Notes under the pieces: model-generated
Seen by the model: only the letters and a program-made list of their open reading frames with translations
The model's database searches: none
Told to the model about the DNA's origin: nothing
Program-made: the position numbers and the translations under genes
Origin: CAZHGD01 sp964531735
GTDB taxonomy: Bacteria; Armatimonadota; UBA10988
Assembly (NCBI GenBank): GCA_964531735.1
Contig: CAZHGD010000055.1
Span: 1-40,552, forward strand
Direction: 5' to 3'
Length of the DNA stretch: 40,552 bases
Shown here: positions 7,528-14,641 of the stretch, in pieces
How the letters are laid out: every line of letters starts with the position of its first letter
Position numbering within the stretch: the first letter of the stretch is position 1

Positions 7528-8958
7528 ATGAGCACGGATCAGGTCCCCCTGCTGATCAACGGCCGCCCGGTCGCGGGCAGCCGCACCTTCCAGGTGGTCA
7601 ACCCGGCCACCGAGGAGCGCATCGCCACGGTGGCCGGCGCCGACGAAGCCTGTGCGACCGCCGCCCTGCACGCCGCGCGCGACGCCTTTACCGGCTGGGC
7701 GCAGACGCCGCTGACCGAGCGCAAGGCCATCACCGGTCGCTACGTGGCACTGCTGGAGCGCGACCGCGCGCGGCTGGTCGACCTGCTGGTGGCCGAGACC
7801 GGCAAGCCGTATGTGACCGCCGACTACGAACTGACCGTCCTCGCCGCCTCGGTGCGCTACTTCATGGAAGAGGCCGAGCGGGTCCACCAAGAGGTCATCC
7901 CCGACCCCACCGGCCGGTTCCTGCACTATGTGTTGCGCCAGCCGCTGGGCGTCGTGGTCGGCCTGTTGGCCTGGAACTACCCGCTGCTCAACCTGGGCTA
8001 CAAGCTCGGCCCGGTACTCGCCGCCGGCTGCACCGCCGTCCTCAAGCCGTCGCGCCACACGCCGCTGGCCACGCTGGCCGCCGCGGAGCTGCTGGCCGAG
8101 GCCGGCCTGCCCGCGGGCGTCGTCAACGTGCTCGCCTGCGATGACCGTGGCGTCACCAACGCACTGCTCAGCAGCGACCTTCCCGCCATGGTGACCATGA
8201 TCGGCTCGACGGCCGGCGGCCTGGAGGTCATGCGCAACGCGGGCACGAGCATCAAGCACTACTCGCTGGAGCTGGGCGGCAACGCCCCGGTGGTCGTCTT
8301 CGACGACGCCGACGTGGCCGACGCGGCCAACCGCGTGGTCGACCTGAAGTTCTCCAACGCCGGGCAGATCTGTGTCGCGCCGAACCGCGTGCTGGTGCAG
8401 GCCGGCGTCTACGAGGAGTTCGTCAACCGGGCCGCCGAGCGCGCCGGTCAGATCACGCTGGGCAGTGGTCACGGCCCCAGCCCGATGATGGGGCCGCTGA
8501 TCACCGCGGCCGCCCGCGACCGCTGTCTGGCGCTGGCCGCCGAGGCGGTGGCCGCCGGCGCCGGTCTGGTCTGTGGCGGCCACCGGCCGGCCGAGCCCGC
8601 CCGCGGTCACTTCATGGAGCCGACCATTCTGCGCGACGTCCGCCCGGACATGCGCGTGGCCCGCGAGGAGATCTTCGGGCCGGTCCTGCCCATCCTGCCG
8701 TTCGGCAGCGACGACGAGGGGCTGGCTCTGGCCAACGACACCACCTACGGCCTGTCGGCCTACGTGTTCACCAGCGGGCTGGCGCGTGCGCTGCGCGCTG
8801 CTGAGGTGCTGCAGGCCGGCAGCGTCTGCGTCAACGAGTCGCACTACGGGGTCCACCTACCGCACGCCGGACACAAGCAGAGCGGGCTCGGCTGCGACCG
8901 CTCGCACTACAGCCTTGAGGAGTACCTGACGCTGAAGCGCGTCAGCATTCGCAAGTGA
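7528..8958 (+). CDS. NAD(P)-dependent aldehyde dehydrogenase (lactaldehyde dehydrogenase-like)
   Basis: The 476-residue length and motif order are standard for the aldehyde dehydrogenase superfamily. Asn150 lies in LLAWNYP, Lys173 in VLKPSRHTP, the general base Glu248 in SLELGGNAP and the nucleophile Cys282 in NAGQICVAPN, with EEIFGPVLP near the C-terminus. It oxidises an aldehyde to the acid in the cytoplasm. Beside an isomerase, a kinase and an aldolase, the natural partner reaction is oxidation of the aldehyde released by the aldolase, such as lactaldehyde or glyceraldehyde; this is inferred from context. AGGAG at 7516-7520 precedes the ATG. The next gene, a GntR regulator, starts 10 bases after the stop. 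Confidence 0.9.
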   Translation: MSTDQVPLLINGRPVAGSRTFQVVNPATEERIATVAGADEACATAALHAARDAFTGWAQTPLTERKAITGRYVALLERDRARLVDLLVAETGKPYVTADYELTVLAASVRYFMEEAERVHQEVIPDPTGRFLHYVLRQPLGVVVGLLAWNYPLLNLGYKLGPVLAAGCTAVLKPSRHTPLATLAAAELLAEAGLPAGVVNVLACDDRGVTNALLSSDLPAMVTMIGSTAGGLEVMRNAGTSIKHYSLELGGNAPVVVFDDADVADAANRVVDLKFSNAGQICVAPNRVLVQAGVYEEFVNRAAERAGQITLGSGHGPSPMMGPLITAAARDRCLALAAEAVAAGAGLVCGGHRPAEPARGHFMEPTILRDVRPDMRVAREEIFGPVLPILPFGSDDEGLALANDTTYGLSAYVFTSGLARALRAAEVLQAGSVCVNESHYGVHLPHAGHKQSGLGCDRSHYSLEEYLTLKRVSIRK

Positions 8959-8968
8959 ACGGCGAGCC

Positions 8969-9652
8969 ATGACCACGCCCAGCCTGGAACCGGTGCCCGA
9001 GAACCAGCTCCTGCAGGCCATGGCCCTGGAGCGCATTCGTGACGCGATCCTCGAAGGCCGCTTGGCGCCGGGCACGCCGTTGCGCATCAGCGCCCTGGCG
9101 CAGGAACTGGGCGTCAGCCCGATTCCCGTGCGCGAGGCGCTGCAAGTGCTTGCCGCCGAAGGGCTGGCCCTTCACCAGCCGCGCCGCGGCATGGTGGTCA
9201 GCACGCTGACCGCCGGCGACATCGCCGACACGTATGACGTGCGCGGCGCCCTGGAAGCGCTGGCGGCCGGGCAGGTCGCCGGGCACCTGCCACCAGGCAC
9301 GCTGGTGAGCCTGCGGACCACGCTGGCGCAGATGGAGCAGGCCACCGAGCACCTCGATCACGAGGCCCTGCTGCGACTGGACCGGACGTTCCACGCGCTG
9401 TTCTGCGAAGCCTATCCGAACCGCCGCGCGAGCGAGTTCCTGCGGCAGATCTGGAACTACACCTACCGGGTGCGCCGGGTTCATCCCCGCTCGGAGGCCC
9501 GGTTGCGCCAGACGGTCGCCGAGCACCGCGCCATCCTGGCGGCACTCGAGCGCGGCGACGGCGAGGCAGCGGCGCGGCTGGTGCGTCGGCACATGGACGG
9601 CGCCCGTGACGATCTGCTGGCTCGACTGACCGACGAGACCGGCCAGGTGTAG
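8969..9652 (+). CDS. GntR-family transcriptional regulator, FadR (FCD) subfamily
   Basis: This 227-residue protein has an N-terminal winged helix (about residues 18-80) with the GntR signature LAQELGVSPIPVREALQVL and wing residues GMVVS. The C-terminal all-helical FCD ligand domain covers about 90-215. Asp138, His142, His186 and His208 sit in the places of the FCD metal site (LDRTFHALF, EHRAIL, RRHM). Such proteins usually repress adjacent sugar-acid or carboxylate genes and release DNA on binding the pathway ligand. Its position third in the operon suggests local control, and ATAC-containing heptamers over the operon promoter at 6324-6344 are the candidate operator. The ATG is weakly supported by its ribosome site but fits the domain start. 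The effector is unknown. Confidence 0.88.
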   Translation: MTTPSLEPVPENQLLQAMALERIRDAILEGRLAPGTPLRISALAQELGVSPIPVREALQVLAAEGLALHQPRRGMVVSTLTAGDIADTYDVRGALEALAAGQVAGHLPPGTLVSLRTTLAQMEQATEHLDHEALLRLDRTFHALFCEAYPNRRASEFLRQIWNYTYRVRRVHPRSEARLRQTVAEHRAILAALERGDGEAAARLVRRHMDGARDDLLARLTDETGQV

Positions 9653-9669
9653 AGCAGGAGGAAGCCATC

Positions 9670-10512
9670 ATGGCACTGGTGAGGTTGCGCGAAGTGCTGG
9701 CCATCGCCGACGAAGGCGGTTACGCCGTCGGCGCGGTCAACATCTTCAACCTGGAGAGCGCGCTGGCGGTGGCCGGCGCCGCCGAGGACCTGCGGATCCC
9801 GGTCATCCTGCAGATCTACCGCCGGCTGCTGGACAACGGTCTCGCGCCCGGCCTCGTCGCCCTGGCGCGGCGCGTCGCCGCCGACGCCGCCGTGCCCGTC
9901 TGCGTCCACCTCGACCACGGGAGTTCGGTGGATCAGGTGCGCCAGGCGGTCGCACTGGGCTTCACCTCGGCCATGCTCGACGGCTCGAACCTGGACTACG
10001 ACGGCAACGCGGCGCTGACGCGCGAGGCCGTGGCCATCGCCCGCGCCGCTGGTCTCGATAGCGAAGGCGAGCTCGGCATGGTGCCGGCCCCTGGCGCGCA
10101 CCACGACGCCGAGCCGGACGAACTGACCGACCCCGACGCGGCGCGGCGGTTCGTCGCCGACACCGGCGTGGACGCCCTGGCCATCGGCATCGGCAATGCG
10201 CACGGCTTCCACGCCCGCCGGCCACAGCTCGACTTCGCGCGCGCCGCCGCCGTAGCCGAGGCGGTGCCCGTGCCCATCGTGCTCCACGGCGGGTCCGACC
10301 TGACCGACGATGACTACCGCCGCGTCATCCGCTGTGGCGTGCGCAAGATCAACCTGGCCACCGAGTTCCAGGCGCAGTACATCGAGCTGTTGACCCAACT
10401 GCTGAACCAGCCGCGCGAGGGGTTCAAGCCGGCGGATGTCGTGCTGGCCCCGGCCACGGCGCAACTGCGCGAGTGGCTCCGCGCCCGCCTGGAGGTGTTC
10501 TGTCATGTCTGA
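9670..10512 (+). CDS. Class II (zinc) fructose-bisphosphate-type aldolase
   Basis: The 280-residue product has all the key positions of class II ketose-phosphate aldolases. HLDHGSS gives catalytic Asp82 and zinc ligand His83, MLDGSNLDYDGN matches the usual MIDGS motif, EGELG supplies Glu132/Glu134, GNAHGFH gives zinc ligand His178 and VLHGGSDL gives zinc ligand His206. KINLATE binds phosphate in known members. It would cleave a ketose phosphate to dihydroxyacetone phosphate and an aldehyde. Its size fits KbaY/GatY-like rather than the longer E. coli FbaA type. In the operon it precedes and overlaps the PfkB kinase gene by 8 bases, so translation is likely coupled, and the kinase product is its probable substrate. 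GAGCAGGAGG ends just before the start region. Confidence 0.9.
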   Translation: MALVRLREVLAIADEGGYAVGAVNIFNLESALAVAGAAEDLRIPVILQIYRRLLDNGLAPGLVALARRVAADAAVPVCVHLDHGSSVDQVRQAVALGFTSAMLDGSNLDYDGNAALTREAVAIARAAGLDSEGELGMVPAPGAHHDAEPDELTDPDAARRFVADTGVDALAIGIGNAHGFHARRPQLDFARAAAVAEAVPVPIVLHGGSDLTDDDYRRVIRCGVRKINLATEFQAQYIELLTQLLNQPREGFKPADVVLAPATAQLREWLRARLEVFCHV

Positions 10513-11446
10513 GCCGGCGCCGCTGGTCGTGGGGCTGGGCTACTGCGGGCTGGACCGCGTCTGCGTGGTGCCCGAGATCCCGCTCGACGGTAAGGTCGAG
10601 ATCGCCGAGGAGATCGCGCAGGGCGGTGGCCCGGCGGCCACGGCCACGGTGGCCGCGGCGCGGCTCGGCGCCCGGGCCGTGTTCTGCGGCGTGGTCGGCG
10701 GCGACGCCGACGGCCAGGTCATCCTCGACGGCCTGCGGGCCGAAGGCGTCGACACCGGCGCCGTGCGGGTCCGCGCCGGTGCGATGTCGGCACACGCCTA
10801 CTGCTGGGCCGAAGCCGGTACCGGCCGCCGCAGCATCGCCTGGACGCGTGGCAGCAGCGCCGCGTTGGCGGCCGACGAGGTGGACGGCGACCTGATCGCC
10901 TCGGCGCAGGCGCTGCTGCTCGATGGCCACCAACCGGCGGCGGCGATCCACGCGGCCGAGCTGGCCCGCGCCGCCGGCGTGCCGGTCTTGCTCGACGCCG
11001 GCAGCCAACTGCCCAGCATGGAGGCGCTGCTATCGCTCTGCGACCACGTGGTCGCCTCGCGCGAGTTCGTTGCCCGCCGCTGGGGCGTCGATGAGCCGGA
11101 AGCCGCAGCCAAGGCGCTGGCCGCCGCCTGCGGTGCGACCCGGACGCTGGTCACGCTCGGTGGCGACGGCTGCGTCTGGGTCGACCAGGGGCAGTGCCAC
11201 CGCTTGCCGGCCTTCGCCGTCGAGGTGGTGGACACGACCGGCGCCGGCGACGTGTTCCACGGCGCGTTCGCGTTCGGTCTGGCCCACCGCTGGCCGTGGG
11301 ACCGCCTGGTCCCCTTCGCCGCAGCGGTGGCGGCGCTCAAGTGCCGCCGCTTGGGCGGCCGGGCCGGCATTCCGTCACTGGCCGAGACCAGTCAGTTCCT
11401 GTGCGATGCGGGCTGTCGCCCCGCGGCGTCGGCACCCGCCGACTGA
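10505..11446 (+). CDS. PfkB-family (ribokinase-like) sugar kinase
   Basis: The 313-residue protein shows the ribokinase fold. Early GLGYCGLDRV is followed by the sugar-contacting GGGPAATATVAAARLGA and the second PfkB signature VDTTGAGDVFHGAFAFGL, with catalytic base Asp249 in the GAGD anion hole. It phosphorylates a sugar, most likely a keto sugar, using ATP. The ATG at 10505 lies inside the aldolase gene, whose stop is at 10510-10512; upstream in-frame codons only encode aldolase shadow. The following gene, an isomerase-like protein, starts 15 bases after its stop. Isomerase, kinase and aldolase together form a standard three-step route from an aldose to triose phosphate, but the exact sugar cannot be told from sequence. 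Confidence 0.88.
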   Translation: MSEPAPLVVGLGYCGLDRVCVVPEIPLDGKVEIAEEIAQGGGPAATATVAAARLGARAVFCGVVGGDADGQVILDGLRAEGVDTGAVRVRAGAMSAHAYCWAEAGTGRRSIAWTRGSSAALAADEVDGDLIASAQALLLDGHQPAAAIHAAELARAAGVPVLLDAGSQLPSMEALLSLCDHVVASREFVARRWGVDEPEAAAKALAAACGATRTLVTLGGDGCVWVDQGQCHRLPAFAVEVVDTTGAGDVFHGAFAFGLAHRWPWDRLVPFAAAVAALKCRRLGGRAGIPSLAETSQFLCDAGCRPAASAPAD

Positions 11447-11461
11447 CCCAAGGAGCCATCA

Positions 11462-12814
11462 TTGAGCGAGCAACGGTTGAAAGTGGCGTATCTGCCGCAG
11501 TCGAAAGGCAGTTGGATCGACGACCGCGTCCGCGAGGCGTTCGTCACCTCGAAAGCGGCGCTGTCCGCGCTCGGCGTGGACCTGTACGCACCGGACCACG
11601 TGCTGATCGACGAGCACGACGCCGCCGCGGTGGCGCGCGAGTTCCGCCAGGCCGGCGTCGAGCTGTGCATCCTGCACTTCCTCAGCTTCGCGCCCGGCGC
11701 CATCGTGCCGGCGGTGGCCAACGAGCTGGACACGCCGTTCGTGCTCTGGTCGACGCCGGAGCCACCGTTCGACGGCGGCCGCATGAAGGCCAACTCGTTC
11801 TGCGCCGTCAACATGACCTCGCACCACCTGACCAAGCTCGGTCGCAAGTACTTCTGGGTCCACGGCTGGCCCGACCAGGTCGGCGCCGACCTGGAGAGCG
11901 TGGTCAAGGTGGTGGCCTGCCGCGAGCAGTTGCGCCGCACCCGCGCGGGCGTCATCGGCGGGCGCGTGCCCGGCTTCTACACCTCCAACTTCGACGAGCT
12001 GGAGATCCGCCGCCGCTTCGGCGCCGAGGCCGTCCTGCTCGACCTGGCCGAGCTGTTCTACGAGGCCGAACATGCGGAGCCCGCGGCGACCGCGCAGCGC
12101 GTGCAGGCCCTGCGCGCGCAGGCCGGTGCCGGCGTGCGGCTGTCCGACGACGATCTGAACAAGACCGCGGCCCTGGCGCTCGGCGTGGAGGCGCTGGCCA
12201 CCAAGCACCGGCTGAATGGCTTCGCGCTGCGGTGCTGGCCCGAGTGCAGCGACCTCTACGGCGTGGCGCCCTGCGCCACCATGGGCCACCTCGGCAGCAG
12301 CGGGCTGTATGTGGCCTGCGAAGGCGACCTGCAGGGCCTGCTGACGATGATGATCGCCCGCGACCTGTCGGGCGGACTGGCCTTCTTCGCCGACCTGATC
12401 ACCATCGAGTCCGAAGACGAGGACAACGTCGGCATCGCCTGGCACTGTGGCGCGGCCTGCCCCGATCTGGCCGGTGACCCGAGCGTGGTGCGGCTGAGCC
12501 AGCACTCGGTGGTCGACGGCGGTGATCGCAAGGGCGCCACCTGGGATTTCCCGGTCAAGGGCGGCCCGGTCACGCTGACCCAGTTGACCACCGCCACCGG
12601 CACCCTATCGCTGTTCGCCGCCGAAGGCGAAGGGCTGAACCGTATGATTCCGGTGCGCGGCACGCCGCTGCCGATTCGCTTCGACCAGAACCTGCGCGAG
12701 TTGGCCGAGAAGATTGTGGACTTGGGCCTGCAGCATCACTACGCCGTGGCGCCCGCGCGCATCGGCAAGCGGCTGGCCATGTTCGCCAAGCTGCTCGACC
12801 TGCCGGTGCTGTAG
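11462..12814 (+). CDS. L-fucose/L-arabinose isomerase-like protein
   Basis: The 450-residue product resembles the short fucose-isomerase-like group (COG2407 type). An N-terminal Rossmann-like region begins VAYLPQSKG. The region TPFVLWSTPEPPFDGGRMKANSF carries the conserved turn seen in this superfamily; the C-terminal half has candidate metal and active-site residues Glu261 (CWPEC), Glu287/Asp289 (ACEGDL) and His328 (AWHCG). The family interconverts aldoses and ketoses with Mn2+. It starts with TTG at 11462, supported by AAGGAG at about 11450-11455; no better ATG exists nearby. The context of kinase and aldolase genes supports catabolic isomerisation. E. coli FucI is about 590 residues, so this is a different branch and may use another sugar. 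Confidence 0.75.
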   Translation: MSEQRLKVAYLPQSKGSWIDDRVREAFVTSKAALSALGVDLYAPDHVLIDEHDAAAVAREFRQAGVELCILHFLSFAPGAIVPAVANELDTPFVLWSTPEPPFDGGRMKANSFCAVNMTSHHLTKLGRKYFWVHGWPDQVGADLESVVKVVACREQLRRTRAGVIGGRVPGFYTSNFDELEIRRRFGAEAVLLDLAELFYEAEHAEPAATAQRVQALRAQAGAGVRLSDDDLNKTAALALGVEALATKHRLNGFALRCWPECSDLYGVAPCATMGHLGSSGLYVACEGDLQGLLTMMIARDLSGGLAFFADLITIESEDEDNVGIAWHCGAACPDLAGDPSVVRLSQHSVVDGGDRKGATWDFPVKGGPVTLTQLTTATGTLSLFAAEGEGLNRMIPVRGTPLPIRFDQNLRELAEKIVDLGLQHHYAVAPARIGKRLAMFAKLLDLPVL

Positions 12815-12837
12815 CCTCGTCTGTCCCAAGGTGTCCG

Positions 12838-14541
12838 ATGAACCCGTACCCGCTCTATCCGCTACGTCGCGCGCTCAACCTGGACGGCGCCTGGCAGTTC
12901 GCCTGGCTGGGCGAGACCGACCTGAACTGCCTCGACCCGGCCGGCATCGTCTATGACGAGGTGGAGGCGGTGCCCGGCGTGTTCGACGTCGGCGTCAACC
13001 GCTGCGGCGCACGCGGCACCGGTGTCTACCGGTGCGCGGTGCCGTTCGCGGTACCGGCGGGCGCGCGGCTGCGGGTGCATCTGGGCGCGTTGGGGCTGTG
13101 GGGCCGGGTCTGGTGGGACCGGGCCCGGCTCGGCGAGGTCGAGCTGCCCTACAGCGCCTACGCGTTCGAGGTGGTGGCCAACGGCGCCGCGCTGCATGAA
13201 CTGGTCGTCGCGGTGGATAACCGCTTCGACGCCCAGCGGACACCGGTCTTCCCGCCCTACAGCGACTTCTACGCCTACGGCGGCATCTACCGTAGCGTCT
13301 GGGTGGAGGAGTTGCCACCGCTGCGCGTGGAGCGCGTGCGGGTGCAGACCGTCGAACTGGCCCCCGCGCGCGTCCGCCTCGACGTGCGTCTGGCCGGCGA
13401 GGTGCCGAACGTGCTGGAGCTGAGCCTGGCGTTCGACGGCGGCCCCGGCGAGAAGGTCCTGGTGCGGCCGACCGACCAGCAGGTGGTCCTGGAACGCGAC
13501 CTGCCGGGCGCGCGCCCGTGGACCCCGGAGCGGCCCGAACTGCACACGGTCACTGTGCGCGTCGGTGACGATCAGGTCATCGAACGCTTCGGTGTGCGGA
13601 CGGTCTCCGCCGAGCAGGGCCGCATCCTGCTCAACGGCGAGCCGCTCCGACTGCTCGGCGTCAATCGCCATGAGGCCCACCCGCAACTCGGTCCGGTGCA
13701 GCCGGTCGCGCTGCTGGCCGAGGACATCCGGCTGATGAAGGACCTCGGCTGCAATTTCGTCCGCGCGGTACACTATCCGCACGACCCGGCCTTCCTCGAC
13801 CTGTGTGACGAACTGGGCCTGCTGGTCTGGTCGGAGACCATCGGTTGGCAGCTTGGCCAGCAGGAGTTCACCGACGCCCACGCGCGGGAGCTGATTGTCG
13901 ATCAGGTGCGGCGGATGGTGGCCGACGGCATCAACCATCCGGGCGTCATCTTCTGGGCGTTCCTGAACGAGAGCGCCTCGGACTGTGAGGCCGCGGTGCC
14001 CCTGTACCGCGAGCTGGTCGAGGCGATCCGCGCCGACGACCCGACACGACTGGTCTCCTGGGCCTCCAACCGTTACGAGCGTGACCGCTGCCTCGAATTG
14101 GCCGACGTCGTGTCGCTCAACTTCTACCCCGGCTGGATCCACCCGCTGGGCGACTGGACCACCGACAGTTGCAGCATGGTCGCGCCGCACCTGGAGCAGA
14201 TGGCCGGCTTCTGCGACCGGCCGGAGCTGCGGGGCAAGCCGTTGCTGGTCAGCGAGATCGGCGCCTGTGGCCTGTGGGGCTGCCACGACCGCGGCCGCGC
14301 GCAGTGGTCGGAGGAGTTCCAGGCCGACTACTTCGCCATCGCCTGCCGCAGCATCCTCAGCGACCCGCGCTATGCCGGCGTCGCGCTGTGGCAGTTCTGC
14401 GACAGCCGGTCCTATGTGAATGCGGGCGCCATCCGCAGCAAGCCGCGCGGCTACAACTGCGCCGGCCTGGTCGATGAGTTCCGCCGGCCGAAGCTCGCCT
14501 ATGAGGCCGTGAAGCGGTGCTTCACCGAGGAGGCGACATAG
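12838..14541 (+). CDS. Glycoside hydrolase family 2 protein (beta-glucuronidase-like)
   Basis: The 567-residue product has the three GH2 domains: an N-terminal sugar-binding jelly roll (about 1-155), an immunoglobulin-like sandwich (about 160-258) and a TIM barrel (about 260-567). Signatures include GVNRHEAHPQLG, NFVRAVHYPHD and HPGVIFWAFLNESAS with the acid/base Glu378 after Asn377, and LLVSEIGA with the nucleophile Glu473. No signal peptide is visible, so it probably acts on imported oligosaccharides. The tail around 540-552 aligns with the beta-glucuronidase Asn-x-Lys segment, but reads NCAGLVDEFRRPK, keeping Asn540 and having Ala542 in place of Lys. A true glucuronidase is therefore not assured. 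It is the last gene of the operon, 23 bases after the isomerase, and is followed by a hairpin. Confidence 0.87.
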   Translation: MNPYPLYPLRRALNLDGAWQFAWLGETDLNCLDPAGIVYDEVEAVPGVFDVGVNRCGARGTGVYRCAVPFAVPAGARLRVHLGALGLWGRVWWDRARLGEVELPYSAYAFEVVANGAALHELVVAVDNRFDAQRTPVFPPYSDFYAYGGIYRSVWVEELPPLRVERVRVQTVELAPARVRLDVRLAGEVPNVLELSLAFDGGPGEKVLVRPTDQQVVLERDLPGARPWTPERPELHTVTVRVGDDQVIERFGVRTVSAEQGRILLNGEPLRLLGVNRHEAHPQLGPVQPVALLAEDIRLMKDLGCNFVRAVHYPHDPAFLDLCDELGLLVWSETIGWQLGQQEFTDAHARELIVDQVRRMVADGINHPGVIFWAFLNESASDCEAAVPLYRELVEAIRADDPTRLVSWASNRYERDRCLELADVVSLNFYPGWIHPLGDWTTDSCSMVAPHLEQMAGFCDRPELRGKPLLVSEIGACGLWGCHDRGRAQWSEEFQADYFAIACRSILSDPRYAGVALWQFCDSRSYVNAGAIRSKPRGYNCAGLVDEFRRPKLAYEAVKRCFTEEAT

Positions 14542-14585
14542 CCGGCGCGAGAGGACTGCGGCTCAGATGGGCGAAGCGTTCGCCA

Positions 14586-14614
14586 CGCCGGCCTGAGGCG
14601 GTTGCAGGCCGGCG
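14586..14614 (+). terminator. Hairpin after the GH2 gene (possible terminator)
   Basis: Ten-base arms at 14586-14595 and 14605-14614 are perfectly complementary and enclose a nine-base loop. There is no T-run, so it may be an attenuator or a GC-rich terminator. It lies in the 100-base gap between the GH2 gene and the next exported protein. Confidence 0.45.
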
Positions 14615-14641
14615 ACGACTGCACGCGCAGGTGAGACGCCC

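Noticed and set aside
7444..8856. 470-residue minus-strand frame opposite the aldehyde dehydrogenase
   Set aside because: Antisense shadow with His/Val/Gly-rich composition; the sense strand has all catalytic motifs.
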